Assembly (NCBI RefSeq): GCF_023278565.1
Contig: NC_064672.1
Location: 2,418,001 to 2,482,000, forward strand
Direction of reading: 5' to 3'
Source: Colletotrichum lupini
Lineage: Eukaryota; Ascomycota; Sordariomycetes; Glomerellales; Glomerellaceae
DNA length: 64,000 bases
The translations under genes and the position numbers were made by a program. This document shows positions 46,575 through 59,600 of this stretch, piece after piece (position 1 is the first letter of the stretch; each line of letters begins with the position of its first letter). The notes beneath the pieces are model-generated. The model saw only the letters and a list, made by a program, of their open reading frames with translations. It searched no databases and was not told the DNA's origin.

Positions 46575-48266
46575 TTAGATCTTCTTGACAAGCTCGGCCC
46601 ACTTGGCAGTGGAGAAGGACTTGGGGCGCTCGATGGGGGCACCGAGGGCGCGGTCGATGATGAGCTGGGGAAGGACACCGATGGCGCGGGAAACACCGAA
46701 GAGGACGGTGTAGTAGTTGGCCTCGGTAAGACCGTAGTACTGGAGGAGGACACCGGAGTGGGCGTCGACGTTGGGGTAGGGGTTCTTGGTCTTGCCGTGC
46801 TGGGTGAGGACCTCGGGGGCGATCTTGTAGACCTGGGAGACGAGCTGGAACATGGGGTCGTTGGGCATCTTCTCTGTAGGGTTGTCAGTATTCTCATTCT
46901 TACGTCGAATCTGGATTGTCATTCATGGTGGATACGTACCCTGGGCGAACTTGCGCTGGGCAGAGTAACGGGGGTCAGTCTTGCGGAGGACGGCGTGGCC
47001 GTAACCGGGAACGACACGGCCGGCGTTCAGGGTGGACCAGAGGTAGTCGGTGATGGCCTTGTCGCTGAGGTCGTCGCCAACGGACTTCTTCATCTCAGTG
47101 AGCCAGTTGAGAACCTCCTGGTTGGCAAGACCGTGGAGAGGACCGGCCAGACCGTTGAGACCAGCAGCAACGGAAAGGAAGGGGGAGGACAGAGCACTGC
47201 CGACCAAGTGGGTGGTGTGGGCAGAGACGTTGCCACCCTCGTGGTCAGTGTGGATGGTGAGGTAGAGACGGAGCAGCTCGACGAAGTCGGTGTTGCTGCC
47301 GAAGCCGAGCTGGTTGGCGAAGTTGAAGGAATAATCCTTGTCCTTCTCAACAGCGGCGACCTTGCCGCCCTTGAAGACGTTCTGGTAGATGCGAGCGGCA
47401 ATGGTGGGCAGCTTGGCAATCAGGTCCATGGAGTCCTCAAAGGTGTATCCCCAGTAGTCCTTCTTGTTGACACCCTTGGCGTAGGCCTTGGCGAACGAAG
47501 AGGTGTGCTCGAGGGCGGTAACGGCCAGGGAGAACTGAGCCATGGGGTGAAGGTCGGTAGGGCAGTGGTCGATCAGCTCCTCGACGAACTTGGGAATGTC
47601 GGAGCGGGCAGCCCACTCGGCGGACAGGTCGCGGACCTGCTGCTCGGTAGGGACCTCGCCAGTCAGGAGAAGCCAGAAGAGACCTTTGAAGTTTTGTTAG
47701 CAAAGAGAATTCATTGCGAAAATTGTCGCGACACATAGACTTACCCTCAGGAAGGGGCTCCTTGCCACCGGGAGCCTTGGGGAGGAGCTCCTGGCACTCG
47801 GGAATGGTCTTGCCGCGGAAACGGATACCCTCCTCAGCGTCGAGAACGGAACCCTCCCAGACGAGGCACTTGATGCCACGAGCACCACCGTAGACCTGGT
47901 CAAGAGTGACCTTGTCGATGACCTTGGAGCCATGCTCTCTGCGACGGCGAGGTTAGCGGTTGTCGAGGTTGCGATAAGGGGGCCCAATGGCTATGCACTC
48001 ACTTTCTCAGAGCCTTGACCTCCTCAATCTTCTCGGGGAGAAGCTCAGCGAAGCGCTCCTTCAAGGTCTAGATGCGAACGTGTCAGCTTCACGATACCCG
48101 AGGTAAGGAAGGGCCGGACGGCCGGAGGGAAACAACGGCGACGGCAGCAGCAACTTACCTGGTTCTTGGAAGAGTAGCAACGGGCAGCGTTGAAAGCCGA
48201 GACCTTGAAAGGGGAGGCTCTGAGGGAAGTCCTCAGAGCAGAGGTGGAAAGACGCGCTACAGACAT
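46575..48266 (-). CDS. cit1: Mitochondrial citrate synthase
   Basis: Condenses acetyl-CoA and oxaloacetate to citrate, the first step of the TCA cycle, in the mitochondrial matrix. Exons on the minus strand are 48159..48266, 48003..48067, 47745..47938, 46940..47683 and 46575..46873, giving 469 residues. The first about 32 residues ([19 protein letters not shown]) are rich in Arg, Ser and Ala and acid-free, a matrix-targeting presequence. Catalytic residues are visible: His306 in [10 protein letters not shown], His352 in [15 protein letters not shown] and Asp407 in NVDAHSG. The C-terminus KWAELVKKI has no peroxisomal signal, so this is the mitochondrial and not the glyoxylate isoform. Codon bias is strong. 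All introns are short with GTRAGT or GTACGT donors. Confidence 0.97.
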
Positions 48267-51200
48267 TGTGAGAGTATCGTGAGGCTTCAGGAACTGGTGA
48301 AGGATGAAGGTCGGAAAGGAGGGAAAGAAAAAGCCGCAGGTAATGGGATAGAAAAAAATATGAAGCAAAGGCGCACTTGGACCGGGGGGCCGCCCTCGGG
48401 GGGTCACGTCACAGGTGGCCGGAAATACCAATGTACCTCAGCGGGCATACGGGTTGTCTCTCAGGCAGGGTGAGGTATCTGCGCTAGGTGTTTTGGCGCT
48501 GCAGGTACATCTGCCATCCATCTTAGACTTCCGGCCGGTTGCCCTGCAGTGTAGCAGTCTACCTAGGTGCTCCCCCAACGTCGGTCCAACCATGGAATTT
48601 TTCCTTGAGCTCTCAAGCTGCCCAGATCCAATGCAGGTCGAGCCCAGGCCCGTCTTCCGAGGTATTCAACACGCGCCATAGCGCTCAATCTGCGATGGCG
48701 TACAGGAATTGATTGAGAGGCTCAGCCGCCGTCCGGCACTCCGTTGACATCCCTCCCTTTCAGACCAGCTACCTACCACCTACCTTGCTTCTTGACACCG
48801 GTGTGCCTTACTCGAGCAGGTTTCAATTGCGGTGGCGGACGACCTCTACACCGTTGATACCTGAGGTCAAGACTCACTCTCCGGGCCTTCAAGCAACGAG
48901 GGAGAAACAAACGCCGGCGAGGCGAGCAGACGCGAAAAGGATACGTACCGGCTGTAATGTACAAGTGTCCAAGACTCCAGTGCCCCCCGTGTCCCCCGTG
49001 GTCCCCCCAACCGGCGACTCCAATCAATCTATCCTGTCAATCTTGGGATCTCAATCTCCCTGAACCTGTCTCCGTCTTTTTACGTAGCGTCCCTCGTCGG
49101 CCCCACCAGAAAATCTGCATCGCGCACTCCAGTTTGTCGTTGCTCCAGTCTCCAGTTTTACCTCCCGTATCACAACGCCCCGTTCTTGCGCGCGAAAAGC
49201 CGAGATAAGTGGATATCTGGGCGGCTTCTCTCGGAGTATCCGCTCTTCGTCCGAAGGTCGGAAGCCAAACTCCAAGTATCTGTTGAACACAACATCGCAG
49301 CCTTGACTTTGTGGGTAGCCCGGCGGTAAGGTAAGGTAGCCAAGGACAATGCGCCTCACGGTGAGACTGGACGACGGTTGAACTTCAGAAGGGACTGTGT
49401 ACCTCCCCAGGCACTTGGGATCGCGGCCCGGCCCCCACGAGTTCACGCTTTCTTACTAAGATTTGGCCCTCGCCAAAGAGCATGTCCGGACTCAGCGCTT
49501 GCGCTCCTGTTGCCATTGGCAAGTATCCGCCCGGAGCCAAAGTCAATGGAGGACTTGTTGATGCAAGTTGTTGCTCTCCTCCGAGCCCTGTCTCGCGCAT
49601 CTCCCGTCAGCTCCGAGGCTCCGTAACCCGCCGCAGGTGTGGCATTCGACCAATCAAAACTGCGTTCTCGACCCTCCTGCCTGTCTTGGAGCGAACTTCC
49701 AACCACGGCACAGCTCGACCGCCTCATCCGAGAAAGCTCACACTGGTCACGTATCCGTAGAACATGAAGTAGAACGAGGCTTCCGCTCGTCCACAGCAAA
49801 GGCAGATGGTGTGATTATGTATCCCGACTATCACGTAAAATTGATTTAATCGTATGTGTGGTATTATTGACAAGCTGTAGCGATTGCAAAGGAATCTGTC
49901 AAGCTTCAAGTTTAGATCCTACTGATAAGAAGTATTTTCGCAACTGTCTGCCGGCAACTTCAGCTCTGATTAACAGAGTTGTGTTGCCGGGGAACTATCA
50001 CACCTTCTCCAGATAATTTAGTAGGTGGGTATTGTCCGCATACGGATGTGGATGAGAACAATATGAAGACTGGCAGAAATAATTGCGGGTGGGCGTGACA
50101 ACAAAGATCTTTGCTCTCCCCGTTGATGTCCGGGCCGGCGACGCCAATGTGGAAAGGTGCTCTGGCCAATCTGGGCCAAGTCAAGCGCTGGGACCCAAAG
50201 CATCTCCTGTTATTTCCATATTAGCGCAATTGAGACGACTGTGTCGAATGGGCCTTTCTCACTTATTTATTATGCCAGCTCATCACCAGCCCGTCTACCT
50301 TAGCATTCCGGTACAGTCCATCTTCTACGTACCTTAGGTAGTACTTCCTCGCGGCAGAACCTCGGCGGTGGAACCATCATCTCGCTTCGAGGACCGGCTA
50401 GTCAGCAAAAAGGTCTGTGCCTTAGCAACTTCCCTTTTAGCCTTAGGCACAAAGAAGCTTGGGCACCCGACCTCAGCAAACGATATGAGCTCCTGCTCTT
50501 GATGACTTTGATGGCAAAGATGCCAATGGTTTTGATTGGTGCTTTGGTCTCCAAGAATAAAGCCGTAATCATGGGCACGCTGCACACCCGACCTCACCTG
50601 CCATGTGCCACCGCCTGCTGCACGGCAAGCCTCCAGCGCCGTCTCCAAACGTGTCCCAGCTTCCATTCCATCCCCACTTCCGAATCTCTTCTTTTCCAAC
50701 CACGACTCCCCCTTCCCCCTCAGAAAAACTGACGAACCTCTCCAGCGCGACGCTGCATCACGCCCATCCCGTCGGCAGCATAAGATAACTGTATTCATCG
50801 AGACTATCATCGTATACTGACGAACATCGCATTTCGCCTTCGAGGACCGCAAGAGTCCGACCGTGGGTGAAATCAAATCAAGTAGTAGACCGTCGACGGC
50901 TCCTGCCACTTGAAAATTCTCCTCTGTGACCTCCTTGGGACGACTCGTCAAAAAAGGCGTCGCACGCTCTGTCCGTACAAAGTAGAGAGTCATCCAATCC
51001 AGGAACTCGATCCATTCGTACCTTTAGAGTGCTGGACACATTGCCGTCGCGCGACATTTTGGGATATCTACCTTATTTCTGCCTGCGCGGTCTGTAAAAC
51101 AAAATACACACAAAAAGTTGTTGATCGAGGGAAGGAGCGACCGGACGTACCTGCCTGATTTTACTCTAGGAAAGAGCGTGGCACTCTTTTACTCTTGACT

Positions 51201-51460
51201 ACTTCCACTTCCTGGACGTCGCGTACCTCCCCGCGCCCTCAGTAAACCTCTTCTTGAACAACCCTTCTTGCAAGCCGCGAAGAGCAAAAAAAAAGAAGCC
51301 CTAGCTACTGGCACTTCGTCTGTTTTGCCTCGAGCCTGCCCGCCACAACCAAACCAAACTATCTACCTTCCCAATCGTACTTCGCTCGCAGACAAACCCC
51401 TGAGGAAAAACACCACAATCGCCATCGCCATATCTTAGTTGCCAGCGAGCGCCCTGCAGA
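48267..51460. other. Intergenic: divergent promoters of citrate synthase and the Nrd1-like gene
   Basis: 3.2 kb with only short or unsupported frames; the longest (50334..50993 minus, 219 codons) has an ATG but no recognisable content. The 250 bp before 51461 are C/T-rich on the plus strand, as in fungal leaders. A TACCTTAGGTAGTA motif lies at 50325. Confidence 0.55.
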
Positions 51461-54269
51461 ATGGCTGCCCCGACTTCTGCCGCCGCTGCTGTGGCGGAGC
51501 TAGAAGCCGCCCTCGAACCCATGCAGAATTACAAGGCTCCTGGTGTCACCGCCAACCGCATTGCTAATATCACTACCATCTGTGTCGACAACATTCAGGT
51601 ACGATACGATATCGAACGCAGCGTCGCATCTCGCTTGCCTGGCCAAGTACCTAGACTAACCTCGAAACTTTCTCTGTAGAATGAGTCGGTTCTCATCCAG
51701 AAGCTGTATACCACGTTCAAGAAGTTTTCTGCTCCTTACAAGCTTGGAGTCCTATACGTGATCGACTCTGTGATGCGCAAGTGGCTTGACCAAGCCAGAG
51801 TGTCCGGCCAGCCTGTTGATGGTTCTGCGAGAGATGGAACCTTTGGCGCTGGTTGTCACCGAATTACCGGTCTCATGCACACCCTCATCAGTGACATGGT
51901 GCAGTTGCGCCTCGAAGGCCAAAAGGTACGCATCAAATGTTGCAGTTTTCGAAGCACCCTCTACTACAATACTTTGTGTGTTGGCATATCTCATAATGGT
52001 TCCGACATGGACCGGGATGTCTTTCGCCCTTCATCCTTTCATCTACCTCACACCGGACAATGTGAGAGTGAACGCTTGAGACTCTTTCGGACACGTTCAT
52101 TGATGTCTATATGTTCTTTGCTTTCTGTTGACATGGCTGAATAATCTACTTACACTGCTGCCCTTTATGTAGGAGAAATTGCTTAAGCTGCTCGAGATAT
52201 GGCGTAGAGTTGCCACTTTCTCTCCTGATGTCCTCGATGATTTCCAGCGGAAGATCGAATCTTCGCCTGACCCGAGTATGTCACCATCCCACCAGATGAT
52301 CAACAAGCTTCATTGCCTCCGTTGTGCTAGCCCGGGTTTACAATTTGCTGACTCTTCTGCCCGTTCAGTTCAGTCCTACACGCCTGAGGGTAGTCCCCCA
52401 CCAGGCTTGGTCGAGGCCATGGGCTACAGATCCAAATCCGCGGCTCCCCCGGCCGCTCAACCCCGTCCTGCTGATGCCAACAGCATCATCGCCAATCTGG
52501 CCAAACTTACGCAGTCCGTCCAGAGCCAGCCTCAGACCCAGAGCTACGGCCAGCCGCAGAATAGCCAGAGTCAGAGTAACGGACATGGCCAGAACTTCAA
52601 TCAGGGCCACAATTACGGCCAGGCCCATGGTCATATCCAGCCTCCCGCCCCGGCTCAGACTCAGACCCCCGCAGTGCCTCAGAACTTGCAAGACTTGCTC
52701 TCTAGACTACAGAGCTCCACGCCACAGCAGCAGCAGCAACCGCCGCCGCCGCCTCCAGCTCCTCCCGTCAACCAGTTCCCCCAGGCTCCATACTCTATGC
52801 CTCCTTTCCCTGGTGGCCCCCCTAGCACAGCGACTCCGTATGCATACGCCCAAGGCCAGCCCCAGGCTCCTCCTGTTGGACTGCCGTTTCCAGGAGCTGG
52901 CCCTCAGCCTCCTCAGGGAGTCAATGGTCAGCAAATGGCTCTCATGCAGATGTTTGCCAATTCGGGATTCACCGCGGAGCAAATTGTCGCAGCGCTTGCG
53001 GCTGCCAGCAATCAAAACAGCGCTACTCCTTCGGGACCGCCTGTACCCACGCCCTCTACCACATCTACTCCACTCCCCATCGCGGCCCAGAGTTACTACG
53101 GCAGCGGTCAGGGATGGGGTGGTCCCGTTCAGCCCAGTGACACCAGCGAGGGAAGTCGCTACATTCGTACCTCAGCTGGAGCTGGAAATGGGAAATATGA
53201 ACGTACAACCCGGTCTAGATCGCCTGGCCGCCGTTGGAACTCGGGTGGTTCTTCTCACGACCGCGACAATGGCTACGACTATGGACATCGCTCCCCCGAT
53301 CGAGGCCGTCACGACAGTAGAGACGGTCGCTATGGTAGCGAGTACCGCCAGCGTAGCCCCCATGGAAGCCACAGTGCTTCTCAAGGTGGTCATGGTGACT
53401 CGCGCCGTGGTTCGGATGCCAAGTGGGTTGAGTATGACCGTAACTTGAAGCCTGGACACATCAAGGTTCTGAGCCGCACCCTGTTCGTCGGCGGTGTCAA
53501 GTAAGTATAGCCGTAAACATTTTCACTTATTCGAACATTGACTGACAGCCTTTATAGCCAGTCTGAGCACGAGCTTCGTGCCATCTTTACTCGATTTGGC
53601 CAGGTTCAGTCTTGCATCGTTAACAAGGACAAGCGACACGCCTTCGTTAAGATGGTCTCCCGCGAGGATGCCGTTCGTGCCAAGGATGGCATGGAGATGC
53701 GTGCCAACGGCAACATGCCGCAGAACGATGATGAGTCGCAGCTGAGAGTAAGTCCCAAAGATCTCTGACCACCAAGTATTTCGACTGACACAACCTAGAC
53801 CCGCTGGGGCGTTGGCTTCGGTCCGCGCGACTGTAGCGATTACCGTACGGGCGTTAGCATCATTCCTATCAGCAAGCTTACAGAGGCTGATCGCAAGTGG
53901 ATGTTGACCGCCGAGTATGGAGGCAGTGGCGGTAAGCCCATCGAAGAGGGTATGGTCGTTGAGGAGCCCGATATCGAGATTGGCAATGGTGTTTCCTCCA
54001 AGGCCATCAGCCGCCGCATGCAGACCGACAAGAGCGGCAACCACGGACCTCGCTCTACTCGTGGTGGTGGACGCGACGACAGCCGCGAGGACCTCGGTCG
54101 CTGGCGCCGTGGCCGCGACCGCGACCGTGACCAGCGCCGTGACGACAAGAAGTTCTCTTCGGCCAACTCTCAGCCGCTTCCGCAATTCCCCTATGGCATC
54201 GGTACCTTGCCCAACGGCATGCCTGCGTACCCTCCCGGCTTCGCGTTCCCGGCCGCCAAGGACAACTGA
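51461..54269 (+). CDS. Nrd1/Seb1-type RNA-binding transcription-termination factor
   Basis: Nuclear protein that binds the phosphorylated C-terminal tail of RNA polymerase II and nascent RNA to steer termination and 3' processing. Exons are 51461..51598, 51680..51925, 52173..52275, 52369..53500, 53558..53747 and 53799..54269, giving 759 residues. Residues about 5-160 form the CTD-interacting domain (ANRIANITTICVDNIQ, KLGVLYVIDSVMRKW, LEIWRRVATFSPDVL). About 165-430 is Gln/Pro-rich low complexity; about 430-510 is rich in Arg, Ser and Asp (RSPGRRW, HRSPDRGRHD). The RRM follows, with RNP2-like LFVGGV and RNP1-like KRHAFVKMVS, then the Nrd1-specific TRWGVGFGPRDCSDYRTGVSIIPI extension. The C-terminus is Arg/Asp-rich and ends in a Pro-rich tail. 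Fungal Seb1 (S. pombe) and Nrd1 (budding yeast) share this order. Confidence 0.93.
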
Positions 54270-56449
54270 GTTGTTCTCTCCTGCGCGGCCTCTCGGATCC
54301 GCTGAGCGTTGTATATGGAAGGGGGTATACTTTATTTGCTTCTGCGTTTCGACGTCCCTCTGGACCCTCGCGAGCTTTGGCCTTTGGCCTGCGATAATCA
54401 TGGATGTGTGCATTGGGCCGGCGTTCATATGGGGGAGGTAGCTGGGCAAGGATATCAAGGAGAGAAAAGGAAATACCCACACCAAAAGTAACTGAGCTCA
54501 TTTGGAGAGGAAAGGGGGTGGATCAGGACTTTGTTTTTTTCGATACCCGCGCACTATGATGCTTTATCGTATCGTGGTCTTGCTGGCTTTTGGGCTTCAA
54601 GGGTTTGGTCAACTGGTTCTTGGTTGTAGGGTGACTTTTCACTCAAACTCCCGTTGTAACGTAGCAAAAAGAAAAGGACTGTTTTAGTCTACATCTGGTT
54701 CAGTGAAGCTTTGTGACACCCTGGTGATTTAGACATTGGCAAATGGTAGTCCGTAACATGGAAGGCACCGTCTTACTGCCATTGGCCACGAAGAAGGATC
54801 AGTCTCCCATCAACATGACCGCCAGATTTGACACCGAAGAAGCGTAGTTGAAGATATTCGAATTCATACAGATAGCAAAAGTAACTCTTGTCCAATCTAT
54901 TCGAGTGCGGTGGGATACTGACACTAGAACCCGTGAAGCTGTAGCTGGGGAAAGAATAAAACTAGGTAGCCAGTCGGGTGTTCTTCATCCCTGCCATGAT
55001 ACCTGATTCCGAAAGGATTTAACTGTAAGGTACCTAACCGTACCTTCCCCCCTCAACCCCATTCCCGTCACCAGCCAGGAGGCGCCCGTCTAGGTCGACG
55101 GGTCAGGTCAAACCTGGCTGGAGGTGGAGTGGTCAATGGTCGACAATCAGAAACGCCAACCAGCCTACTTGACGACAGGTTTAGCGAGTACCCCCGAGTT
55201 CAAATCCCACCATGATCACCAAGAGATGTAGCCTCCATCGGGGGTTGAACTCTTCTTTTTAGGTTACATCTATTAGAGGGTGTAGGATATAGATTTATCC
55301 TGTGTGTCACGGTTCCTGTGTCTTCCTAGCCAGCTTAGAGAAGCTATGTCAGAAACTGCTAGCCACTTGCGCCTGCCTTGAATCCCACCGTCCTATCTCG
55401 GGAGGGTATCTAAGTGACGCTGTTGCTTCGATGGTAGTATGTTCTGCAGTATCTTGTTTCTGGTCCCAAACACGAATCGGTTGGCTTTGGAGTGAAGACA
55501 TTGCCCGAGATACAAGCAGGGCCTAAGAATACATTGTCTTACTTACGCTCTTCAGTATCACATAACGAATCGGTCGCTCAATCTAGCCAGTATCCTCTCC
55601 TACCGTGCCGTCACCTCCTTCATATTCATCATATAACATGCAGCGCGAGGGAGAGCGGGATGAGAGAAGTATGGAGACCGCGCTTGCATGTACGGGTATA
55701 GTCCTTCAGGTGAGAAAGGGATACCAAAAGCTTAGACGCACACAAACACAAACACACACATACCATGGCTGTAGATTCTTGGATTCATGAGCTCGGCTCT
55801 TTCCGGGTCGCACCCTTGTCGGGTTTAGACTAAAGGGGCCTGGAGGAGGCATTATATAGGGTGTAAGATAGTTTCCATCGGAGATCCTTCTCATTTCTCA
55901 TGCTGCTTTTAGAGGCGAAGCTAATCATTTGGTCAGTGACTGCTTGTTTCAACCTTTAATTGGCGGCGGAAGTGAGATCCAAAAGCCCTGTAGTCAAGTG
56001 AATATGGTGACGAGGCCAATATCTCCCACCTCGGTGTGATTTTAGATCGTTCTACTTCTTCAACAAATGCCATAACGGCAAAAGAACTCGATTCTTCGAG
56101 AGAGACATAAAATAATGTCCCGGCAAGCTATCTATAATATATTTAGTAGACCCGGCCTCTATGTTCTTAAGCATCACTAGGTCGATATAGAAGCCATTCA
56201 CTATTAGGTAGTCTCAATAATGCATACAAATGTTATTTGTTTTATATCTTTTACCAAATTTTTTTATAGAAAAAAACAACAACAGCACTCTATCATGATA
56301 GCTTGTTTCCTCTCTTAAAGTCTAGAGAAACCAATAGTGGGCTTATTATTGAGAAAGAATAATTAAACAAATTCAGATTTCACTCGATTCATTAAATCCC
56401 AGTTTAATGTCGTAAGTCTTGGTGTTCGTCTAATAGAATTATTTACATC
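54270..56449. other. Intergenic between convergent Nrd1-like and WD40 genes, partly AT-rich
   Basis: The part from about 56050 to 56440 is AT-rich with no frame and may be a decayed repeat. An AC-rich microsatellite lies near 55738-55765. A tRNA-like B-box at 55198 lacks pairing arms and was rejected. Confidence 0.5.
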
Positions 56450-56652
56450 CTCTCAGCCTCAAAAGGCCGTCAGCTAGTGAAGCTCGAGTCTAATAGAGGC
56501 AACATCAGCCCTATCGGCCTATAGAGACCATGAGCTAGACATAGACAAGCTTGTAACCGATAAAGGCAATATCAGCCCTTTCGGCTTATAAAAGCCATAA
56601 GCTAAACAAGCTTATATCTCAGAAAGGCTATATCAGCCCTTTTTTTAGAGTG
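56450..56652. repeat. Degenerate tandem repeat, unit 61-67 bp, with C-to-T type differences
   Basis: Copies start with AAGCT at about 56480, 56547 and 56608, preceded by a partial copy from 56450. Shared core: AGGCAAYATCAGCCCTWTCGG followed by a block ending in CATRAGCTARAC. Differences between copies are mainly C/T and G/A (CGGCCTATAGAGACCATGAGCTAG against CGGCTTATAAAAGCCATAAGCTAA), the pattern left by repeat-induced point mutation. It ends within 15 bp of the stop codon of the WD40 gene. Confidence 0.7.
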
Positions 56653-56662
56653 CTTCCGCTCC

Positions 56663-59600
56663 TCACGAAAGCGTGGCCCAAATGCTCTTATCGAGGTCAC
56701 CCTCCTCATATTCGTACTCCCACCCCTCATCGTAGATAGGGTCGTCGATATTCACCTGGTCCATGAGCAGGTCGAGCTTCGTCATCTCGCAAAGCTCTTG
56801 CAGATCCAAGTCCCTCGACACGTTGCGCGCATGCCGACGCTCGAGGGCCACGGAGCCCACGTCAGTCAGCGGCCGGAGACGGGTGACCCGTAGCGACCTA
56901 CGGCGGAACATCTTTTGGTTCTCCTGCTGAATCTCCTCGACCTTCGCCAACAGGGGCTGGGACGCATCGCCTTCAAAGTGCGATTTGGGGCAGTGCAGGC
57001 CCAAGGTGGAATACGCAGGCCCCTGGATGACGCCGACGGTGGCGTCCGGGTGACGAATGAGTTGGCCAGAGGAGAGCATTCTTCGTCCTCTCTCGACTCC
57101 GGTCTTGGGCTCTTGGTCCTGGTTATTCTGGTGTGGTGCAGGGGGATCGGCGTGCTCGATGACGGGTATCGGACGGCGCACGGGACGACGAGGTCGCATG
57201 CCCGCCGGCATCGGGGGTATGACGAACTTGGCCGGAGGCTCGTCCTCCTTGTTCAGCGAGAGGAGCATCACTCGACCACTCGCGTCTCCGATAGCGAGCC
57301 TCGAGTAACATGGAGAGAAAGCTCCGCATGCTATAGCTCCAGGAGCCTCTAGAAGGTCCCGGACGAGGGGCTGCCGGAAATTGCGTACGTTCCACACCTT
57401 GACTACCCCGTCTGACCCGCCTGTGTAGAAACGATCCGCTGTAGTCCCCCACGCCGTGAATTTGACACCCACGTCCAGGTCTTCTCGCTTTCCCAAATTT
57501 GGATCGAATTCGTCGATCGGCTTCTTATGCCGTAGAGCGTGGATAGGTTTGTCGCCTCGCGAGGTATCCCAGACGTACACTTTTCCATCGGTGCAAGCCG
57601 CAGTCACGTATGAGCAGAGGACGCTGTTGGGCTTGATAGTGAGCTCGTTGATATCCTTGGCCGGACAGTCCAGGCACTGCATCTCGCCAAAGGCTGTGTC
57701 GCCTTCAGGCGTCAAGCTAGGGCGGAAGATGCGAATCTGCGTCAGAGTCTCGTCGTCAACCATCAGCCCAGCCGGGGATGTTGCCACAATGAAGCTCGGT
57801 AGAGTGGGATGCCAAACCACCTCAAAGACATTCTGTGTAGACGCCGTCAAAACCTTGATCTTTTCGCCCGTGAGGCAGTTCCAAAGACAGATCTCGCCGG
57901 TGTTCAACTTCTCATCGGGAATGTCGTTATCATCTCCCGTGAGACTGCGAGGGGAATAGCCAACGAGAAGCAAGTGTTGCACACCTTCGGCTAAGCCCCA
58001 TTGCATCGTTGCTGGAAAGTAAGCCCATTTCTGGGTTGCCGTCGTCTCCTCATTCCCTTCGTCCCATGTTCTCGAGCCGGTGTATACCTGGTAAGGGCTC
58101 TGAGATACGTTGTCGTTATCAACGCGGTAGACCCGGACAGCTTGCGTGGATACATCAGCAGCAGTCGCCACCATGCCAGATTCGTGTTTAGAAACAGCCA
58201 CAAAGTTGACATTGCCCGCGTGTTCCCAAGTGCCTAAAGCCTCCATATTTGCTCCTCTGTCATCGACCTTCCACACCTTGACAGTTTTGTCGAAACTCGA
58301 CGTGTAGGCACGGTTATTGATGCGATCATAGTCAGAAGACACGACGGAGGAGTAGAGCCACGGGCTCTGACTTTCCCTCATAGCCTCTGTGGAGTTCTCG
58401 CCCTTCTCGACAATCGGTCGAGGGATTCTGTGGTCCGGATACGCCTTCAGCTGGCCCAACGTCGTCGAGCAAAGCAAAAGATTACCAGCCTTGTTGTATT
58501 GCTGGTTGTGCGAATCGGAATGAGCCGTGGCTCCGCAGACGAAGTTTGTGTCTGAAGTCCAGGCAATCGTCATAATGTCACCAGCGCAGCCCACCCACTC
58601 TGCCCGCATCTCCATGTCGTCTTCGTGAGCCTTCCTAAACTCGTTGGTGAAGTTGATGTGGCGACGCATCCGGCCGAAGCCTCGGTTTCCGTCGACTTCC
58701 CGCGCCAACAAGAGCGCAGAAATCTGACTGGTACGCTGTGCCTCGCCCTGCTTGTCGGACTCGTCAACCTCCAACGTCAGCACTTTTGGATGCCGGGCTG
58801 GTCTCTTGTGCCGGTTCGCCAGCTCGTCGAGGAAGTTCCGAATCGCAACGTGGTCTCGCTGCGCAAGCGTTCCCTTGAGCTCGATCATGGGTGGTAAAGT
58901 CGTGAGCAAGTCGGGCCGCTTTCTCAGCATCTTTCCCAGCTCTCTATCCGTATTGTCCCTCCGCTTGTGCTTGACCTTCTTGTCACACATAGCCCGCACT
59001 ACTCTCCGTAAGTCATCCAACTCGTCGGGTGTGAAGTCGACGTGGAAGGGCAGTGAGCCCAGCGCTGTCGCCGCCGGTAGGTTTCGTACAAGCTTGGAGG
59101 TGCCACGAAGAATCGTCTCACGCTCTTCCGTTGTGGTGTATGGCCGCCGCGGCATCGTCATCCAGGCTACTTTGGCCTTGTGTCCTGGGGTAGCCGCCGC
59201 CGCCCCGGCTTGTGAATCATGGGCCTTCCATGACTTGAAGGACCTGGCCTGCGCCCTCGTTCGATAGTTCGTTGTCGAAACGGCGACGATCGGGGGTTCT
59301 GTAGCTGGGGGTTGAGGCGCTGGGTAGGGTTCTTGCTCGGGTTCTGGCTGGTACTCTACCTCAGGCGCCGGCTGAGACTCTCGTCGACTCTTCGCTGGAG
59401 GCTTCGGTCGAGGTTGTTTCTTCGCCGGCCGCGGCGCTGGCCTGGCTGGCGCCGTCGGAGGACCTTGTTCGGAAGCAAGGTTCGATCCACGATATCCGTC
59501 CGGGTGGAGGGGGACCCGAATCCCACCAAAGCTTAGGGGCTTTTTCCTGTATTCCTAAAACAGAAAGTCAGTACGACACTCGTGTATTGCCGTCCTGAGG

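Noticed and set aside
46446..47738. 430-codon frame antisense to citrate synthase
   Set aside because: Runs through exons and an intron of cit1 with a Gly/Val/Glu-rich product; shadow.
50334..50993. 219-codon minus-strand frame with ATG
   Set aside because: Composition looks random and no motif or splice continuation is seen.
53523..54485. 320-codon frame antisense to the Nrd1-like gene
   Set aside because: Overlaps the RRM exons on the other strand; no recognisable content.
55130..55230. tRNA-like B-box (GAGTTCAAATCCC)
   Set aside because: The T stem does not pair and no matching acceptor or D arm exists upstream.
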